Positions 1-8,571 are shown, counted from the stretch's first letter. The stretch is DNA of 44,615 nt from Flavobacteriales bacterium (GCA_947463065.1 CANHSF010000003.1:1-44615), one strand, 5' to 3'. Notes: generated by a model from the sequence alone, not told the origin. Program-made: numbers and translations.

Positions 1-1
1 C

Positions 2-889
2 ATGATACCCGAACAACTGCGCGCAGGCACCTTCCAAACTCCTCCAACAGTGGGTGAATACAAAGTGCACCACTACCTAACTTATGGAACCTCCGAAACA
101 AACACCGCAAACGACCACGACACCACCTTTTTCCAAATCCATGACGTCCAATTTGCGCGCGACCGGCTCTTTGCGACCAGTGTTTACTTCCCATCTGATG
201 AATTCAACAACGTGCCTTACGAAATCGGCAATGTGTTTTTGAATTCCGCTGACAACATGACGCTGTATAGCCTCAGCGTTGGCATAGGTATCGGGACGTC
301 TCTTCCCTGCACCGTTTATGGAGCGCTGTATGAAATTGATTTTACCAATGCGCTCGAAGCCACCCTTATCGCCACCACCTCAGCCATCGACGTCAACAAT
401 TCCATGCTCAATGGATTTGCCGATCAGATCATGACTACTCTTTCATTCGACGATCCCATTCTCTTGGAAAATGGCAAGGCGTATTTAGCCATGGCAGGTT
501 CGGTTGAAGGCGGAAACTTCATGGTTTGCGCGCTATCCGGTGATGCACCCGAATACACGTCGTGGGTGCACTTCCTGCCCGATGAATGGCGCTTGGTCAG
601 TGTGATGCCCATGGTCCGTATGAACTTTGGAGCGTTCGATCAAATCGCCGAAACGGGAAAAGCCCCACAATCCATTTTGGTCTACCCTAACCCAAGCCAA
701 ACCACGATTGTTATCCCAACCGAACGTTCATTCGAGAACAATCCGATTCGAATCACAGACCATACCGGTCGAGAAATCATGCGCGATGTGGCCAAGTTTC
801 CAACCACACAGATCGATGTATCCCATTGGGCAAAAGGGGTGTACTTTGTGCACATCGATCGCGTTGTTACACGATTTGTAGTCGAATAA
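2..889 (+). CDS. Secreted protein with type IX sorting domain (5' partial)
   Basis: The reading frame is open to the left edge and has no signal peptide, so the true start lies upstream of the window. The visible 295 residues are beta-rich and unremarkable until about residue 222, where a type A type IX secretion C-terminal domain begins: 'ILVYPNPSQTTIVI', then 'ITDHTGREI' and the ending 'GVYFVHIDRVVTRFVVE'. In Bacteroidota this domain directs passage through the outer membrane and is then cleaved by PorU, which is encoded in this same window. The passenger part has no enzyme motif I recognise. It could be an adhesin, a surface protein or part of a larger multidomain protein. The sorting domain call is strong; the passenger function is unknown. 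Confidence 0.85.
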   Translation: MIPEQLRAGTFQTPPTVGEYKVHHYLTYGTSETNTANDHDTTFFQIHDVQFARDRLFATSVYFPSDEFNNVPYEIGNVFLNSADNMTLYSLSVGIGIGTSLPCTVYGALYEIDFTNALEATLIATTSAIDVNNSMLNGFADQIMTTLSFDDPILLENGKAYLAMAGSVEGGNFMVCALSGDAPEYTSWVHFLPDEWRLVSVMPMVRMNFGAFDQIAETGKAPQSILVYPNPSQTTIVIPTERSFENNPIRITDHTGREIMRDVAKFPTTQIDVSHWAKGVYFVHIDRVVTRFVVE

Positions 890-1220
890 ATCTGGGCAAC
901 AACTGCAAAAGGTATCCTGGCAAAATCCCGAAGGCAAATCCAACTGACATCAACCAATTGTCCTTGACAAAACCGTCGTTTGAACAACGTCGCGCCAATG
1001 AAGCGGCATTCCCGATTGGAATGGGCACAGCACGAATTGGTAAGCCGTTGGTTCAAGAGGTTCATACGAGACCACGTATTCTGCCCGATGCCGGTCTCAG
1101 CCATCGACAAGAATGTTTTCATCCACCGCAAATGGAATACGATCGCTCATTTTCGGATTGATCTTGGAAGTTATGCAATTGATGTGGCCATTTTAGAACC
1201 CGCCTTTTTACCTTTGCGCT
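890..1220. other. 331-nt gap with no recognised gene
   Basis: Overlapping short ORFs exist in several frames on both strands, but none has a recognisable domain, signal peptide or consistent start signal. I see no strong terminator hairpin after the upstream gene. A TACCTTTG box sits at the right edge and belongs to the next gene. Confidence 0.5.
1209..1216 (+). promoter_or_regulatory. -7 promoter box of the GH3-family gene
   Basis: TACCTTTG matches the Bacteroidota -7 consensus TAnnTTTG exactly and ends 4 nt before the ATG at 1221. No good -33 TTG lies at the usual 17-23 nt spacing. If active, the transcript would be almost leaderless. Confidence 0.5.
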
Positions 1221-2711
1221 ATGGGTATAAAATCGTTCGCTGCCAAAATCATTGCGCGCCGTGTTGCACAACGCATGGCACGCGAAGCTGAACAAGCGCT
1301 TGAACACCAACGAGCAATCTTCACTTCATTGATGAATACAGGCCGAAATACCGCATTTGGGCAAGACCATGCATTCAATAGTATTCACACGTACGATGAT
1401 TTTGTGACCCACGTGCAGCCCAACGATTACGAGTACTTTGTGCCCTACATCGAGCGCATCAAAAATGGTGAAGCCAATGTGCTGTGGAAAGGTCGACCAC
1501 TTTACCTGTGCAAAACAAGCGGCACGACGAGCGGAACCAAATATATACCGCTGACCAAAGAAAGCTTACCGAATCACATCAGCTCGGCGCGCAATGCGCT
1601 TTTGAGTTACATTGCGGAGACAGGAAATGCCGATTTTGTGGAGGGGAAAATGATCTTTTTGCAAGGCAGCCCCAAACTGGACCATCTACCAAGTGGAATT
1701 GCATTTGGACGACTCAGCGGAATTGTAGCCAATCACGTGCCCTCTTATCTGCAAAAGAACCGCATGCCGAGTTACGCCACCAATTGCATTGAAGATTGGG
1801 AAACCAAGGTCAACGCCATTGCCGATGAAACCATGGATCAACCCATGTCGCTCATCAGTGGTATTCCAAGTTGGGTGCAGATGTACTTCGAAATTCTGCT
1901 TCAAAAATCAAAAGCCACCTCATTATCCGAGTTGTTTCCCAATTTTAGTCTATTTGTTTACGGTGGTGTCAATTTCGAACCTTACAAAGCCAAATTCAAA
2001 GCACTTGTGGGCAAGAACATTCCTACCATTGAACTGTATCCCGCGAGTGAAGGATTTATCGCTTTTCAAGATTCCCAAGCGCACGAGGGACTTTGGCTCA
2101 ACGTGAATTCAGGAATTTTTTATGAATTCATTGAAGCCTCAGCATGGGGCAAATCAGACGCCAAACGACTGACCTTGGAACACGTGCAGTGCGATGTCAA
2201 CTATGTGATCTTGTTGACGACCAACGCAGGGCTATGGTGCTACTGCATCGGGGATACGGTGAAGTTTGTTTCCTTGCAGCCCCATCGCATCAAAGTCACT
2301 GGGCGCATAAAACACTTTACATCAGCCTTTGGCGAACACATCATCGCCGAAGAAGCGGATGCGGCAATGGCCTATGCCAGCGAACAGATCAACGCCGCAA
2401 TCCACGAATTTCACTTGGCGCCTCAAGTCCATCCCGATCAAGGGCTGCCCTACCACGAATGGTTTGTGGAAGCCGATGTTGACCTCAATGCTTCTGCTTT
2501 GGCAAAGGCTTTGGATCAAAAAATGCAACAGCTCAACATTTATTATCGCGACCTGATCAACGGACATGTACTAGAACCCGCCAAGGTTACGTTAGTCAAA
2601 AAGGGAGGCTTCAATGCGTATATGGCGAGTCAAGGCAAACTTGGCGGCCAAAACAAATTGCCTCGCTTGAGCAACGATCGAAAAATTGCCGATGCATTGG
2701 AAAAAATATAA
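1221..2711 (+). CDS. GH3-family adenylate-forming enzyme
   Basis: This 496-aa protein resembles the GH3 auxin-responsive promoter family, whose plant members are ANL-type ligases joining carboxylic acids to amino acids; bacterial substrates are mostly unknown. The nucleotide-binding signature 'KTSGTTSGTKYIP' lies at about residues 98-110. Further family-like segments are 'YGGVNFEPYK', 'ELYPASEGFIA' and 'YCIGDTVKF', and a C-terminal domain follows. Length fits full family members. No signal peptide is visible, so it should be cytoplasmic. The ATG is chosen because it follows a TACCTTTG promoter box by 4 nt. It overlaps the VWA gene by 20 nt and probably shares a transcript with it and the uridine kinase. 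The family call is firm; the substrate is not known. Confidence 0.88.
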   Translation: MGIKSFAAKIIARRVAQRMAREAEQALEHQRAIFTSLMNTGRNTAFGQDHAFNSIHTYDDFVTHVQPNDYEYFVPYIERIKNGEANVLWKGRPLYLCKTSGTTSGTKYIPLTKESLPNHISSARNALLSYIAETGNADFVEGKMIFLQGSPKLDHLPSGIAFGRLSGIVANHVPSYLQKNRMPSYATNCIEDWETKVNAIADETMDQPMSLISGIPSWVQMYFEILLQKSKATSLSELFPNFSLFVYGGVNFEPYKAKFKALVGKNIPTIELYPASEGFIAFQDSQAHEGLWLNVNSGIFYEFIEASAWGKSDAKRLTLEHVQCDVNYVILLTTNAGLWCYCIGDTVKFVSLQPHRIKVTGRIKHFTSAFGEHIIAEEADAAMAYASEQINAAIHEFHLAPQVHPDQGLPYHEWFVEADVDLNASALAKALDQKMQQLNIYYRDLINGHVLEPAKVTLVKKGGFNAYMASQGKLGGQNKLPRLSNDRKIADALEKI

Positions 2712-4020
2712 AAATTACATCTTCGGAATACTTGCCCTTATCGTATGCAGCGCTATTCCGAGCTGGGCACAAGTAGTGCTCAGTCCCAACCGATTGGACT
2801 TCGGAACCACATCACAGCAAACCGTTTGGGTGCGCGACATTGTGGTTAAGAACACGGGCAAGAAGCAAGACTTTTTATTGCGTCACACATTCTCACACGA
2901 ATACAGCATTTTGCTCAGCGCCAAATCCGTTGCGCCCGACAGCTCAATGGTCATTCGCGTCCAATTCAAACCGCGCGAAAAAGCGGTTTACGATGAAAAA
3001 ATAGCATTGTACTTCGCTTCCATGAACGAGCCGCTCATTGTTCCCGTTTACGCAGACGTGCGCTATCTCAACCCCGAAGATCACTTGGCTTGTCCTGATT
3101 TCAGTAGACAAAGCGCCGAATGCTGTCCGCAATTTATGTTTGTCGCCGAGGTGATCGATTCAGCCACCGGACAATCGATTGAGCGTGCCAAAATTCAGTT
3201 TCAACCCATGGACGGATCGGCCTTGCAACTTCAAACCAACGCCGATGGTAAAGTTGCCCACGACTTGCCCATCCAATATTATTACATCAAAACTTCGGCA
3301 AAAGGCTATCGCCCAGACATCAGGGAAACCTATATCAATCATCGAAAAAACTATTTGCGCATTGCACTCATTGCGGATGAATCATCAAAACCACCATTGA
3401 CCGAGATCCAATTGACCGATTCCGTTGAATTGCCAGAGGTATCTGACCCATCGCTTTTGCCCGCATCGTGTGTGCCCAACAACATCGTTTTTTTATTGGA
3501 TGTAAGCTCCAGCATGGCCAAGGAAGAAAAACTAGCCTTGATGAAAGCAAGCATCGTACAACTCGCTAAAGTGCTTCGACCGCAAGATCAAATCACACTT
3601 CTGGTCTATGCCGATCGCGCTGAAGTGCTATTGGCCACAACGACTGGGGATCAAAAGCAGGTAGTGATTGCAACAGTGGAACAACTCCAAGCCAGCGGAA
3701 AAACCAATGGGGCCGATGGCTTCAAAGCTGCATACAAAGTACTGCGCGAACATACCATCAAAGGTGGCAACAATCAATTGTATGTCATCACCGACGGCGC
3801 ATTTGCGACAACAGATCAGGAGCTTATTCTCAAAAGCGTGAAAAGGAGTAAAAGAAAAGGGGTGCACACCAGCATTATCGGAATACGAGCCAATATATTT
3901 GCCCAACAGAATCTAGGAAGTGTGGCATCCATTGGAGGCGGAGAAATGATTGCTGTTGATGAATGGAGCGACACACAAATGATTATTGAAGATTTGAAAG
4001 CACATAGTCTTGTCCAATGA
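2692..4020 (+). CDS. Secreted VWA-domain protein
   Basis: This is a 442-aa exported protein with a signal peptide ending near 'IPSWAQ'. An N-terminal beta-sandwich resembling the ASH/DUF1573 type ('LSPNRLDFGTTSQQTVWVRD') is followed by a carboxypeptidase-regulatory-like segment ('VAEVIDSATGQSIERAKI') and a C-terminal von Willebrand factor A domain. The VWA MIDAS motif DVSSS starts at Asp270, so metal-dependent ligand binding is likely. The ORF track begins at a TTG (2686), but the ATG at 2692 gives a normal lysine-rich signal peptide start. It overlaps the preceding GH3 gene by 20 nt, and its stop overlaps the next start in ATGA. Periplasmic or surface location and a binding or assembly role are inferred; the ligand is unknown. 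Confidence 0.82.
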   Translation: MHWKKYKNYIFGILALIVCSAIPSWAQVVLSPNRLDFGTTSQQTVWVRDIVVKNTGKKQDFLLRHTFSHEYSILLSAKSVAPDSSMVIRVQFKPREKAVYDEKIALYFASMNEPLIVPVYADVRYLNPEDHLACPDFSRQSAECCPQFMFVAEVIDSATGQSIERAKIQFQPMDGSALQLQTNADGKVAHDLPIQYYYIKTSAKGYRPDIRETYINHRKNYLRIALIADESSKPPLTEIQLTDSVELPEVSDPSLLPASCVPNNIVFLLDVSSSMAKEEKLALMKASIVQLAKVLRPQDQITLLVYADRAEVLLATTTGDQKQVVIATVEQLQASGKTNGADGFKAAYKVLREHTIKGGNNQLYVITDGAFATTDQELILKSVKRSKRKGVHTSIIGIRANIFAQQNLGSVASIGGGEMIAVDEWSDTQMIIEDLKAHSLVQ

Positions 4021-4640
4021 AAAAACCATTTGTAGTGGGTATCGCAGGAGGAAGCGGTTCCGGTAAAACAACATTTTTGCGCGAATTGCTCAGCCATTTT
4101 AGCGAAGAGGAAGTGGCCTTGGTCTCCCAAGACAATTATTATTTGCCCGCCGACCAACAACTGGTCGATCCAAACGGCGTCACCAACTTTGATTTGCCCA
4201 CCTCCATTGACCGCAACAAGTTCCATATCCACATGACCCAGTTGATCGCTGGCCATTCGATCGAAGTCATGGAATACAATTTTAATAATCCCGCCTGGAT
4301 CCCCGTACCCATTCAGGTTGATCCCGCACCGGTAATCATCATGGAAGGACTATTTGTTTTTCACTACAGCGAAATCCGCGAAAAACTCGACTTCAAAACC
4401 TATGTCGATGTCCATCATGAAGAACGCTTGTTGCGCAGAATTGCCAGGGATGGTCAAGAACGGGGTTATCCCGAAGACGCCGTGCGTTACCAATGGCACC
4501 ATCATGTGCGGCCAGCCGAAATTCAGTATGTCGAACCTCATTTGGCCGACTGTGACTTGGTGGTGGACAACAATGTGCACTTTGCGTCTGGTTTAGATCA
4601 GTTGGTGAAAATCATTCAAAACCGCATCAATTTCGATTGA
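4017..4640 (+). CDS. udk: Uridine kinase family protein
   Basis: This 207-aa cytoplasmic P-loop kinase resembles uridine/cytidine kinases, which phosphorylate the ribonucleoside to its 5'-monophosphate in pyrimidine salvage. The Walker A sequence GGSGSGKTT covers residues 11-19. 'SQDNYYLP', which carries the conserved Asp and tyrosines near the nucleoside site, and 'NFDLPTSID' follow as in Udk. The length is typical for Udk (about 205-215 aa). Its start overlaps the VWA stop by 4 nt (ATGA), suggesting translational coupling. Phosphoribulokinase-like relatives share this fold, so substrate specificity is inferred. Confidence 0.85.
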   Translation: MKKPFVVGIAGGSGSGKTTFLRELLSHFSEEEVALVSQDNYYLPADQQLVDPNGVTNFDLPTSIDRNKFHIHMTQLIAGHSIEVMEYNFNNPAWIPVPIQVDPAPVIIMEGLFVFHYSEIREKLDFKTYVDVHHEERLLRRIARDGQERGYPEDAVRYQWHHHVRPAEIQYVEPHLADCDLVVDNNVHFASGLDQLVKIIQNRINFD

Positions 4641-4701
4641 CAATGAACATTCATTGATTTTCATTGTTTTAGTGGGGATACGTACCTTATTTGTATTCCC
4701 C

Positions 4702-5058
4702 ATGAAGAAAATCTACCATTTAGCCAATTGTACGACCTGCCAGGAGATCCTCGATAGCTTTGGTGCACATTTGCCATCCTTTGATTTGCAAGACATCAAA
4801 ACCACGAAAATTACCGAAAAACAGCTCGACGAAATGCGTGACATGGCCGGAAGCTATGAGGCATTGTTTAGTCGCCGTGCCCTCAAATACCGCGAGCTCG
4901 GACTCAACAACAAGACATTGACAGAACCCGAATACAAAAAGTTCATTCTCGAAGAATACACCTTTTTGAAAAGACCTGTCGTCATTCATCACGATAAGAT
5001 TTTCATCGGCAATGCACCAAAGATTGTTGCTGCCGCCCGCGAATCCATGAAAAAATAG
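4702..5058 (+). CDS. ArsC/Spx-family thioredoxin-fold protein
   Basis: This 118-aa protein resembles the ArsC/Spx/YffB group. The N-terminal strand 'KIYHLANCTTCQEIL' carries a CxxC pair near the position used by Spx for redox sensing; ArsC arsenate reductases of this group use a single cysteine there. 'SRRALKYRELGL' and 'FLKRPVVIHHDKIFIGN' match the family's later arginine and proline regions. The ORF track starts at an upstream TTG (4654), but the ATG at 4702 begins directly at the first beta strand and is preferred. Arsenate reductase activity should not be assumed: no ars genes are nearby, and many Bacteroidota carry such proteins with unknown roles. Confidence 0.75.
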   Translation: MKKIYHLANCTTCQEILDSFGAHLPSFDLQDIKTTKITEKQLDEMRDMAGSYEALFSRRALKYRELGLNNKTLTEPEYKKFILEEYTFLKRPVVIHHDKIFIGNAPKIVAAARESMKK

Positions 5059-5094
5059 CATATTGCCCTACCTTGCCGGACGATTTTAGGCAGT

Positions 5095-6033
5095 ATGTCC
5101 ACTTTTTCGTCTCCTTCATCCAGTGCCATTGCGCATGCCGCCCTTCTAGGGGCCGCCACGATCTACGGGGCCAATTATTTGGTGGCCAAATGGGTAATGC
5201 CCGAGCCTGTTGATCCCAACTCCTTTATCTTGTTGCGAATATGGGGGGCTTGCGCGTTGTTCTGGTTGTTCTTTGGCCGCAAAAGCATGTTCATGCCTGA
5301 CCGCTCCGATTGGATGCGTCTTCTGCTGTGTGCAATCACCGGTGTAGTCACCAATCAACTTCTCTTTTTCAACGGCCTTTCACTCACCTCGCCCATTCAT
5401 GCCAGTATCATGATGACCAGCAATCCCATTATCGTGTTGTTGCTGTCTGCAGCACTTTTGGGGAAAAGCATCCGGGTTCATCAGCTCATCGGCGTTGCTC
5501 TTGGTGCAGCCGGCGCATGCATGATCATACTCGACCGAGGCGGAACCACAACATCGGGTTATTGGCTGGGCGATCTTTTGGTGCTCATCAATAGCTTATC
5601 GTGGGCCACTTACTTGGTACTGGTTGTTCCACTCATGAAAAAATACAATACCCTCGCGGTCACCACATGGGTATTTACCATCGGTGCTGTTTTGGTTACT
5701 CCTCTTTTTTTCTTTTTCGGACAACATGTGGAGTGGTCCCAACTGCAGCCTTTGCATTGGTGGTGCATCGGCTACGTTATTGTTGGCACTACATTTCTGA
5801 CCTACGCTTTCAACATGATTGGTGTAAAATATCTACCGCCTACAACTGTAAGCGCATATATCTATTTGCAGCCATTGCTTGCAGCCGTTTTCGCTTGGCT
5901 CACCTCCACTTGGACCCACAAAGATTACAGCAGCGATATTCGTCCTTACACTTTACTCGCAGGGGCTGTCGTCATTGCTGGGGTTTACCTCACCAGTCTA
6001 GAGAAATGGCCTTGGCTGCGCATCAGATCTTAA
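5095..6033 (+). CDS. EamA/DMT-superfamily transporter
   Basis: This 312-aa integral membrane protein shows about ten hydrophobic segments arranged as two EamA repeats (roughly residues 15-145 and 160-300). Each repeat has the small-residue-rich helices typical of drug/metabolite transporters; 'LGAATIYGANYLVAKW' opens the first and 'LINSLSWATYLVLV' lies near the start of the second. Members export or exchange amino acids, nucleosides or other metabolites; the substrate cannot be read from sequence. The gene lies 36 nt after the ArsC-like gene. Its last 11 nt overlap the 3' end of the convergent TonB receptor. A link with thiamin uptake is conceivable, but the two genes are not co-transcribed. 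Confidence 0.85.
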   Translation: MSTFSSPSSSAIAHAALLGAATIYGANYLVAKWVMPEPVDPNSFILLRIWGACALFWLFFGRKSMFMPDRSDWMRLLLCAITGVVTNQLLFFNGLSLTSPIHASIMMTSNPIIVLLLSAALLGKSIRVHQLIGVALGAAGACMIILDRGGTTTSGYWLGDLLVLINSLSWATYLVLVVPLMKKYNTLAVTTWVFTIGAVLVTPLFFFFGQHVEWSQLQPLHWWCIGYVIVGTTFLTYAFNMIGVKYLPPTTVSAYIYLQPLLAAVFAWLTSTWTHKDYSSDIRPYTLLAGAVVIAGVYLTSLEKWPWLRIRS

Positions 6034-8380
6034 AATTCACACCAAAGGTCCATTGCCGCAAAGCTTGTGGATAATAGAAACGCTCCGTTACGCGATCTCC
6101 CCAAATATAACTGTAGGTATATCCATTGCTCACAAAGGCAGTATTCAATAGGTTATTCACACCAACACTGAACTCAATGGAATGCCCCTTGTGAATGGAC
6201 ACGTACTCGTAACTGATTCGTCCATCCAACACATTGTATGCATCCAATGCCACCGCATCGTTGCCTGTATTGTCCATGTATTGTCGCCCTACCAATTTCC
6301 ACATCAACATGACCGAAAATGGGGCCCGTGTGCGCTCTTTTCGCTCCTCCTCTGTGGTAGTGCGCATGGCCATCCATTCGGGCCAAAGTGTAAAGCGATC
6401 ATAGCGAACTTGCACACCTGAAATCACCGAGGGAGAAAATGAAATGGGTACATCTTTCATTTTTTCGCTCACCACCAAGACATCACTGCCGCTGTAGTCA
6501 TAGATGACATTCTCAAACTGTGATATGCGGTTGCGGCTTACGGCAAGATTGGCCATAGCCGAAAATGCATGCTTGCGGCCCCATTCTTTGGTGTACGATG
6601 AAACCAACTCCAAACCTGCCCTGTAGCTATCTTTCACATTGGTGCGCAACGGTGCGCCCACATCATTCAACGTTCCATTCAACACCAACTGATTGGTGTA
6701 ATCCATGTAATACGCATTGGCGCTTACCTCCCACGACTTCTTTTTCCATTGGCCTCCCAACTCGTAATCGATCATCGACTCGTGTCTGACCTGCGTTGGA
6801 TCGATGGCATCAATGAAATCGTTGCGGTTGGGCTCCTTGTTGCCACGGGCAACCGATGCGTAATACTTCAAGCGCTCATTGTGGATATAAGTAAGGCCTG
6901 CCTTGGGATTGAAAAACAAAAAATCCGTGTCGATACTGTAGTTCATCAAGTCGTTGTCCACACCGTTCGTCACATAATCGACATATCGAATTTGTGCATC
7001 CATATAAACATCCAGTTTTCGACCAATTTGTCGATTCATTTTGAGGTACGACCCCGCATCAAATTTGTCGCTCCAGCCTTGATAGTAGCGCGCATTCTTT
7101 TCGATGTTGCCCGCATACTGAAGCCAAATCAACTCACCGAAATGCTCGCCGCGATAGTGATGGGCATTGCCTCCCCACGTGATGTCGGTTTTGTGCAATC
7201 GCTTCATTACGCTAAAGACTCCACCAAAGAAATGGTTGCGCAACCAACGTCGACGAACAACATCGGTTGAAGTTATGGTGTCATTTTCCAGCACCTGCGG
7301 TGCAAATCCATACCGCTCATACGACTCGCCTCTTCGTTGTTCTTCAAAATACCCCGCTCCACGCGTGTAGTTCAGTGTGGCATTGAACGACAAACGCTCG
7401 CGGAAGGATTTGCGATAGCTCAACTGTGCATGGTCTTGACCATACGCATCCACTTGATCGGGATACTGATAGAAATTATATGTGCGGCCGCTTTGCAATA
7501 GATTGTTCGTTTGATCTTGATCGAATCCATTGCGTTCGGCAAATGCTTGACGCTGCTCAGCCGTGCCGTACAACACCTCCCAAGGTGTGCCATACCAACT
7601 CTGATAGGTGCGTTCACGCCCACTGAACGCCACAATGCGCCAGCTCGAATTGTGCAAATTCATCTCGCCATCCACATAGGCAGAATACAAATCCGTTGAA
7701 GCTCTGTCAAGGTATCCATCGCTACTGATTTGACTCAAACGCGCATTGATCTTAAAGCGTTCTTTGAATACCCCGGTTCCGAATGCCAAGGTGTTGCGCA
7801 TGGTTGCGAAGGAACCATAACTCGAAGAAAATCGCGTGTAGGGCAGTGGGCTGTAATCGCGGGTATCGATGCGAACACTGCCGCCAAAGGCACCAACACC
7901 GCTCGAACTGGTGCCAACACCGCGTTGTATGTTAATATTGGTTGCAGAAGACCCCAAATCCGGTGTATTCACCCAAAAGACCTGCTGGCTTTCAGGATCA
8001 TTCAGTGGAATATCGTTGATGGAAATATTGACACGAGAGGGATCGCTGCCTCGAATCCACATGCCTGTGTAACCTACTCCATTGCCCGCATCGCTGGTTA
8101 CCACCAACGACGGGGTAAATCGCAACAAATAGGGCAGGTCTTGACCATTGTTCAAGGGGGCAATTTGGGCTGCACCTACATTGGCCATTGCCATAGGGGT
8201 ATTGCTGTGGGGCATGGTCACTGTGATGACCACCTGCTGCAATAGCATCTGATTGCTGGTGTCTATGGGATTAGGTGCCTTTGATGGCTCAGTTTGTTGA
8301 GCCCAAGTAGCACAAAATGCTGTGGTGAAAAACGCAACCGAAAAAAATTTACGCGCTGCACAAATTGAACTTTTTCTCAT
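6023..8380 (-). CDS. TonB-dependent receptor, predicted thiamin uptake
   Basis: This 785-aa outer-membrane protein has a signal peptide ending near 'AFCATWAQ' and an N-terminal plug at about residues 45-160 ('LPYLLRFTPSLVV', 'GMWIRGSDPSRVNISINDIP', 'GAFGGSVRIDTRDY'). A long beta-barrel follows and ends 'RQWTFGVNFKI'. It lacks the carboxypeptidase-regulatory-like extension of SusC-type receptors, and no SusD partner is adjacent. Start codon 8380 is chosen because it gives the signal peptide; the longer ORF runs back through the riboswitch. A TPP riboswitch in the leader points to thiamin or a thiamin precursor as substrate. TPP-regulated TonB receptors are known in Bacteroidota. The family call is near certain; the substrate is inferred from regulation alone. 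Confidence 0.92.
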   Translation of the reverse strand: MRKSSICAARKFFSVAFFTTAFCATWAQQTEPSKAPNPIDTSNQMLLQQVVITVTMPHSNTPMAMANVGAAQIAPLNNGQDLPYLLRFTPSLVVTSDAGNGVGYTGMWIRGSDPSRVNISINDIPLNDPESQQVFWVNTPDLGSSATNINIQRGVGTSSSGVGAFGGSVRIDTRDYSPLPYTRFSSSYGSFATMRNTLAFGTGVFKERFKINARLSQISSDGYLDRASTDLYSAYVDGEMNLHNSSWRIVAFSGRERTYQSWYGTPWEVLYGTAEQRQAFAERNGFDQDQTNNLLQSGRTYNFYQYPDQVDAYGQDHAQLSYRKSFRERLSFNATLNYTRGAGYFEEQRRGESYERYGFAPQVLENDTITSTDVVRRRWLRNHFFGGVFSVMKRLHKTDITWGGNAHHYRGEHFGELIWLQYAGNIEKNARYYQGWSDKFDAGSYLKMNRQIGRKLDVYMDAQIRYVDYVTNGVDNDLMNYSIDTDFLFFNPKAGLTYIHNERLKYYASVARGNKEPNRNDFIDAIDPTQVRHESMIDYELGGQWKKKSWEVSANAYYMDYTNQLVLNGTLNDVGAPLRTNVKDSYRAGLELVSSYTKEWGRKHAFSAMANLAVSRNRISQFENVIYDYSGSDVLVVSEKMKDVPISFSPSVISGVQVRYDRFTLWPEWMAMRTTTEEERKERTRAPFSVMLMWKLVGRQYMDNTGNDAVALDAYNVLDGRISYEYVSIHKGHSIEFSVGVNNLLNTAFVSNGYTYSYIWGDRVTERFYYPQALRQWTFGVNFKI

Positions 8381-8419
8381 TTCGATCCAATGTATATTAT
8401 TTCCATCTGACCGGCCCAG

Positions 8420-8446
8420 GGTAGCCGACCTTTTTTGGCTGCTACC
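8420..8446 (-). promoter_or_regulatory. Hairpin between TPP aptamer and receptor start
   Basis: On the minus strand GGTAGC and GCTACC pair around an inner GCC/GGT helix and an A-rich loop, a few nt after the aptamer. No U tract follows, so it is not a standard intrinsic terminator. It is the probable expression platform, or part of one. Confidence 0.5.
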
Positions 8447-8450
8447 TCTT

Positions 8451-8532
8451 TTTCTTCCTCGGCAGCATGACCTGCCCAGGTTCAAAGGGTATAATCTCAG
8501 TCTCGTTTTTAACGAGACACCCCTGTGAGAAA
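8451..8532 (-). promoter_or_regulatory. TPP riboswitch (THI element)
   Basis: Read on the minus strand, the leader contains the conserved TPP aptamer blocks in order: CAGGGGTG, a short P3 hairpin (TCTCG/CGAGA), CTGAGA, ACCCTTTGAACCTG, TCATGC and GAGGAAG. A 5-bp P1 helix (TTTCT/AGAAA) closes the element. It begins about 8 nt after a strong promoter box, so it occupies the extreme 5' end of the transcript. TPP binding would be expected to lower expression of the downstream TonB-dependent receptor. Recognition rests on motif order and secondary structure by eye; a covariance-model search would confirm it. Confidence 0.9.
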
Positions 8533-8539
8533 TGCGGTG

Positions 8540-8571
8540 CGAAAGTAATACAAAGGAATTGGATTGAACAA
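8540..8571 (-). promoter_or_regulatory. Promoter of the riboswitch/TonB receptor transcript
   Basis: On the minus strand TTG (8571-8569) is followed after 21 nt by TACTTTCG (8547-8540), a Bacteroidota-type promoter. The predicted start site falls just before the first helix of the TPP aptamer. It lies 24 nt beyond the rsgA stop codon. Confidence 0.7.

Noticed and set aside
682-1131. 149-aa minus-strand ORF covering the first gene's end and the gap
   Set aside because: It runs antisense through the type IX sorting domain, has no recognisable motif and shows composition typical of a shadow frame.
980-1291. 103-aa plus-strand ORF in the gap before the GH3 gene
   Set aside because: It overlaps the well-supported GH3 start, has no domain and contains the GH3 promoter box.
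4702-5058. Arsenic resistance operon
   Set aside because: The ArsC-like protein has a CxxC pair, and there is no arsR, arsB or acr3 gene nearby, so arsenate reduction is not supported.
8420-8446. Intrinsic terminator as the riboswitch output
   Set aside because: The hairpin is clear, but no U tract follows on the minus strand; the T run seen on the plus strand lies in the loop.
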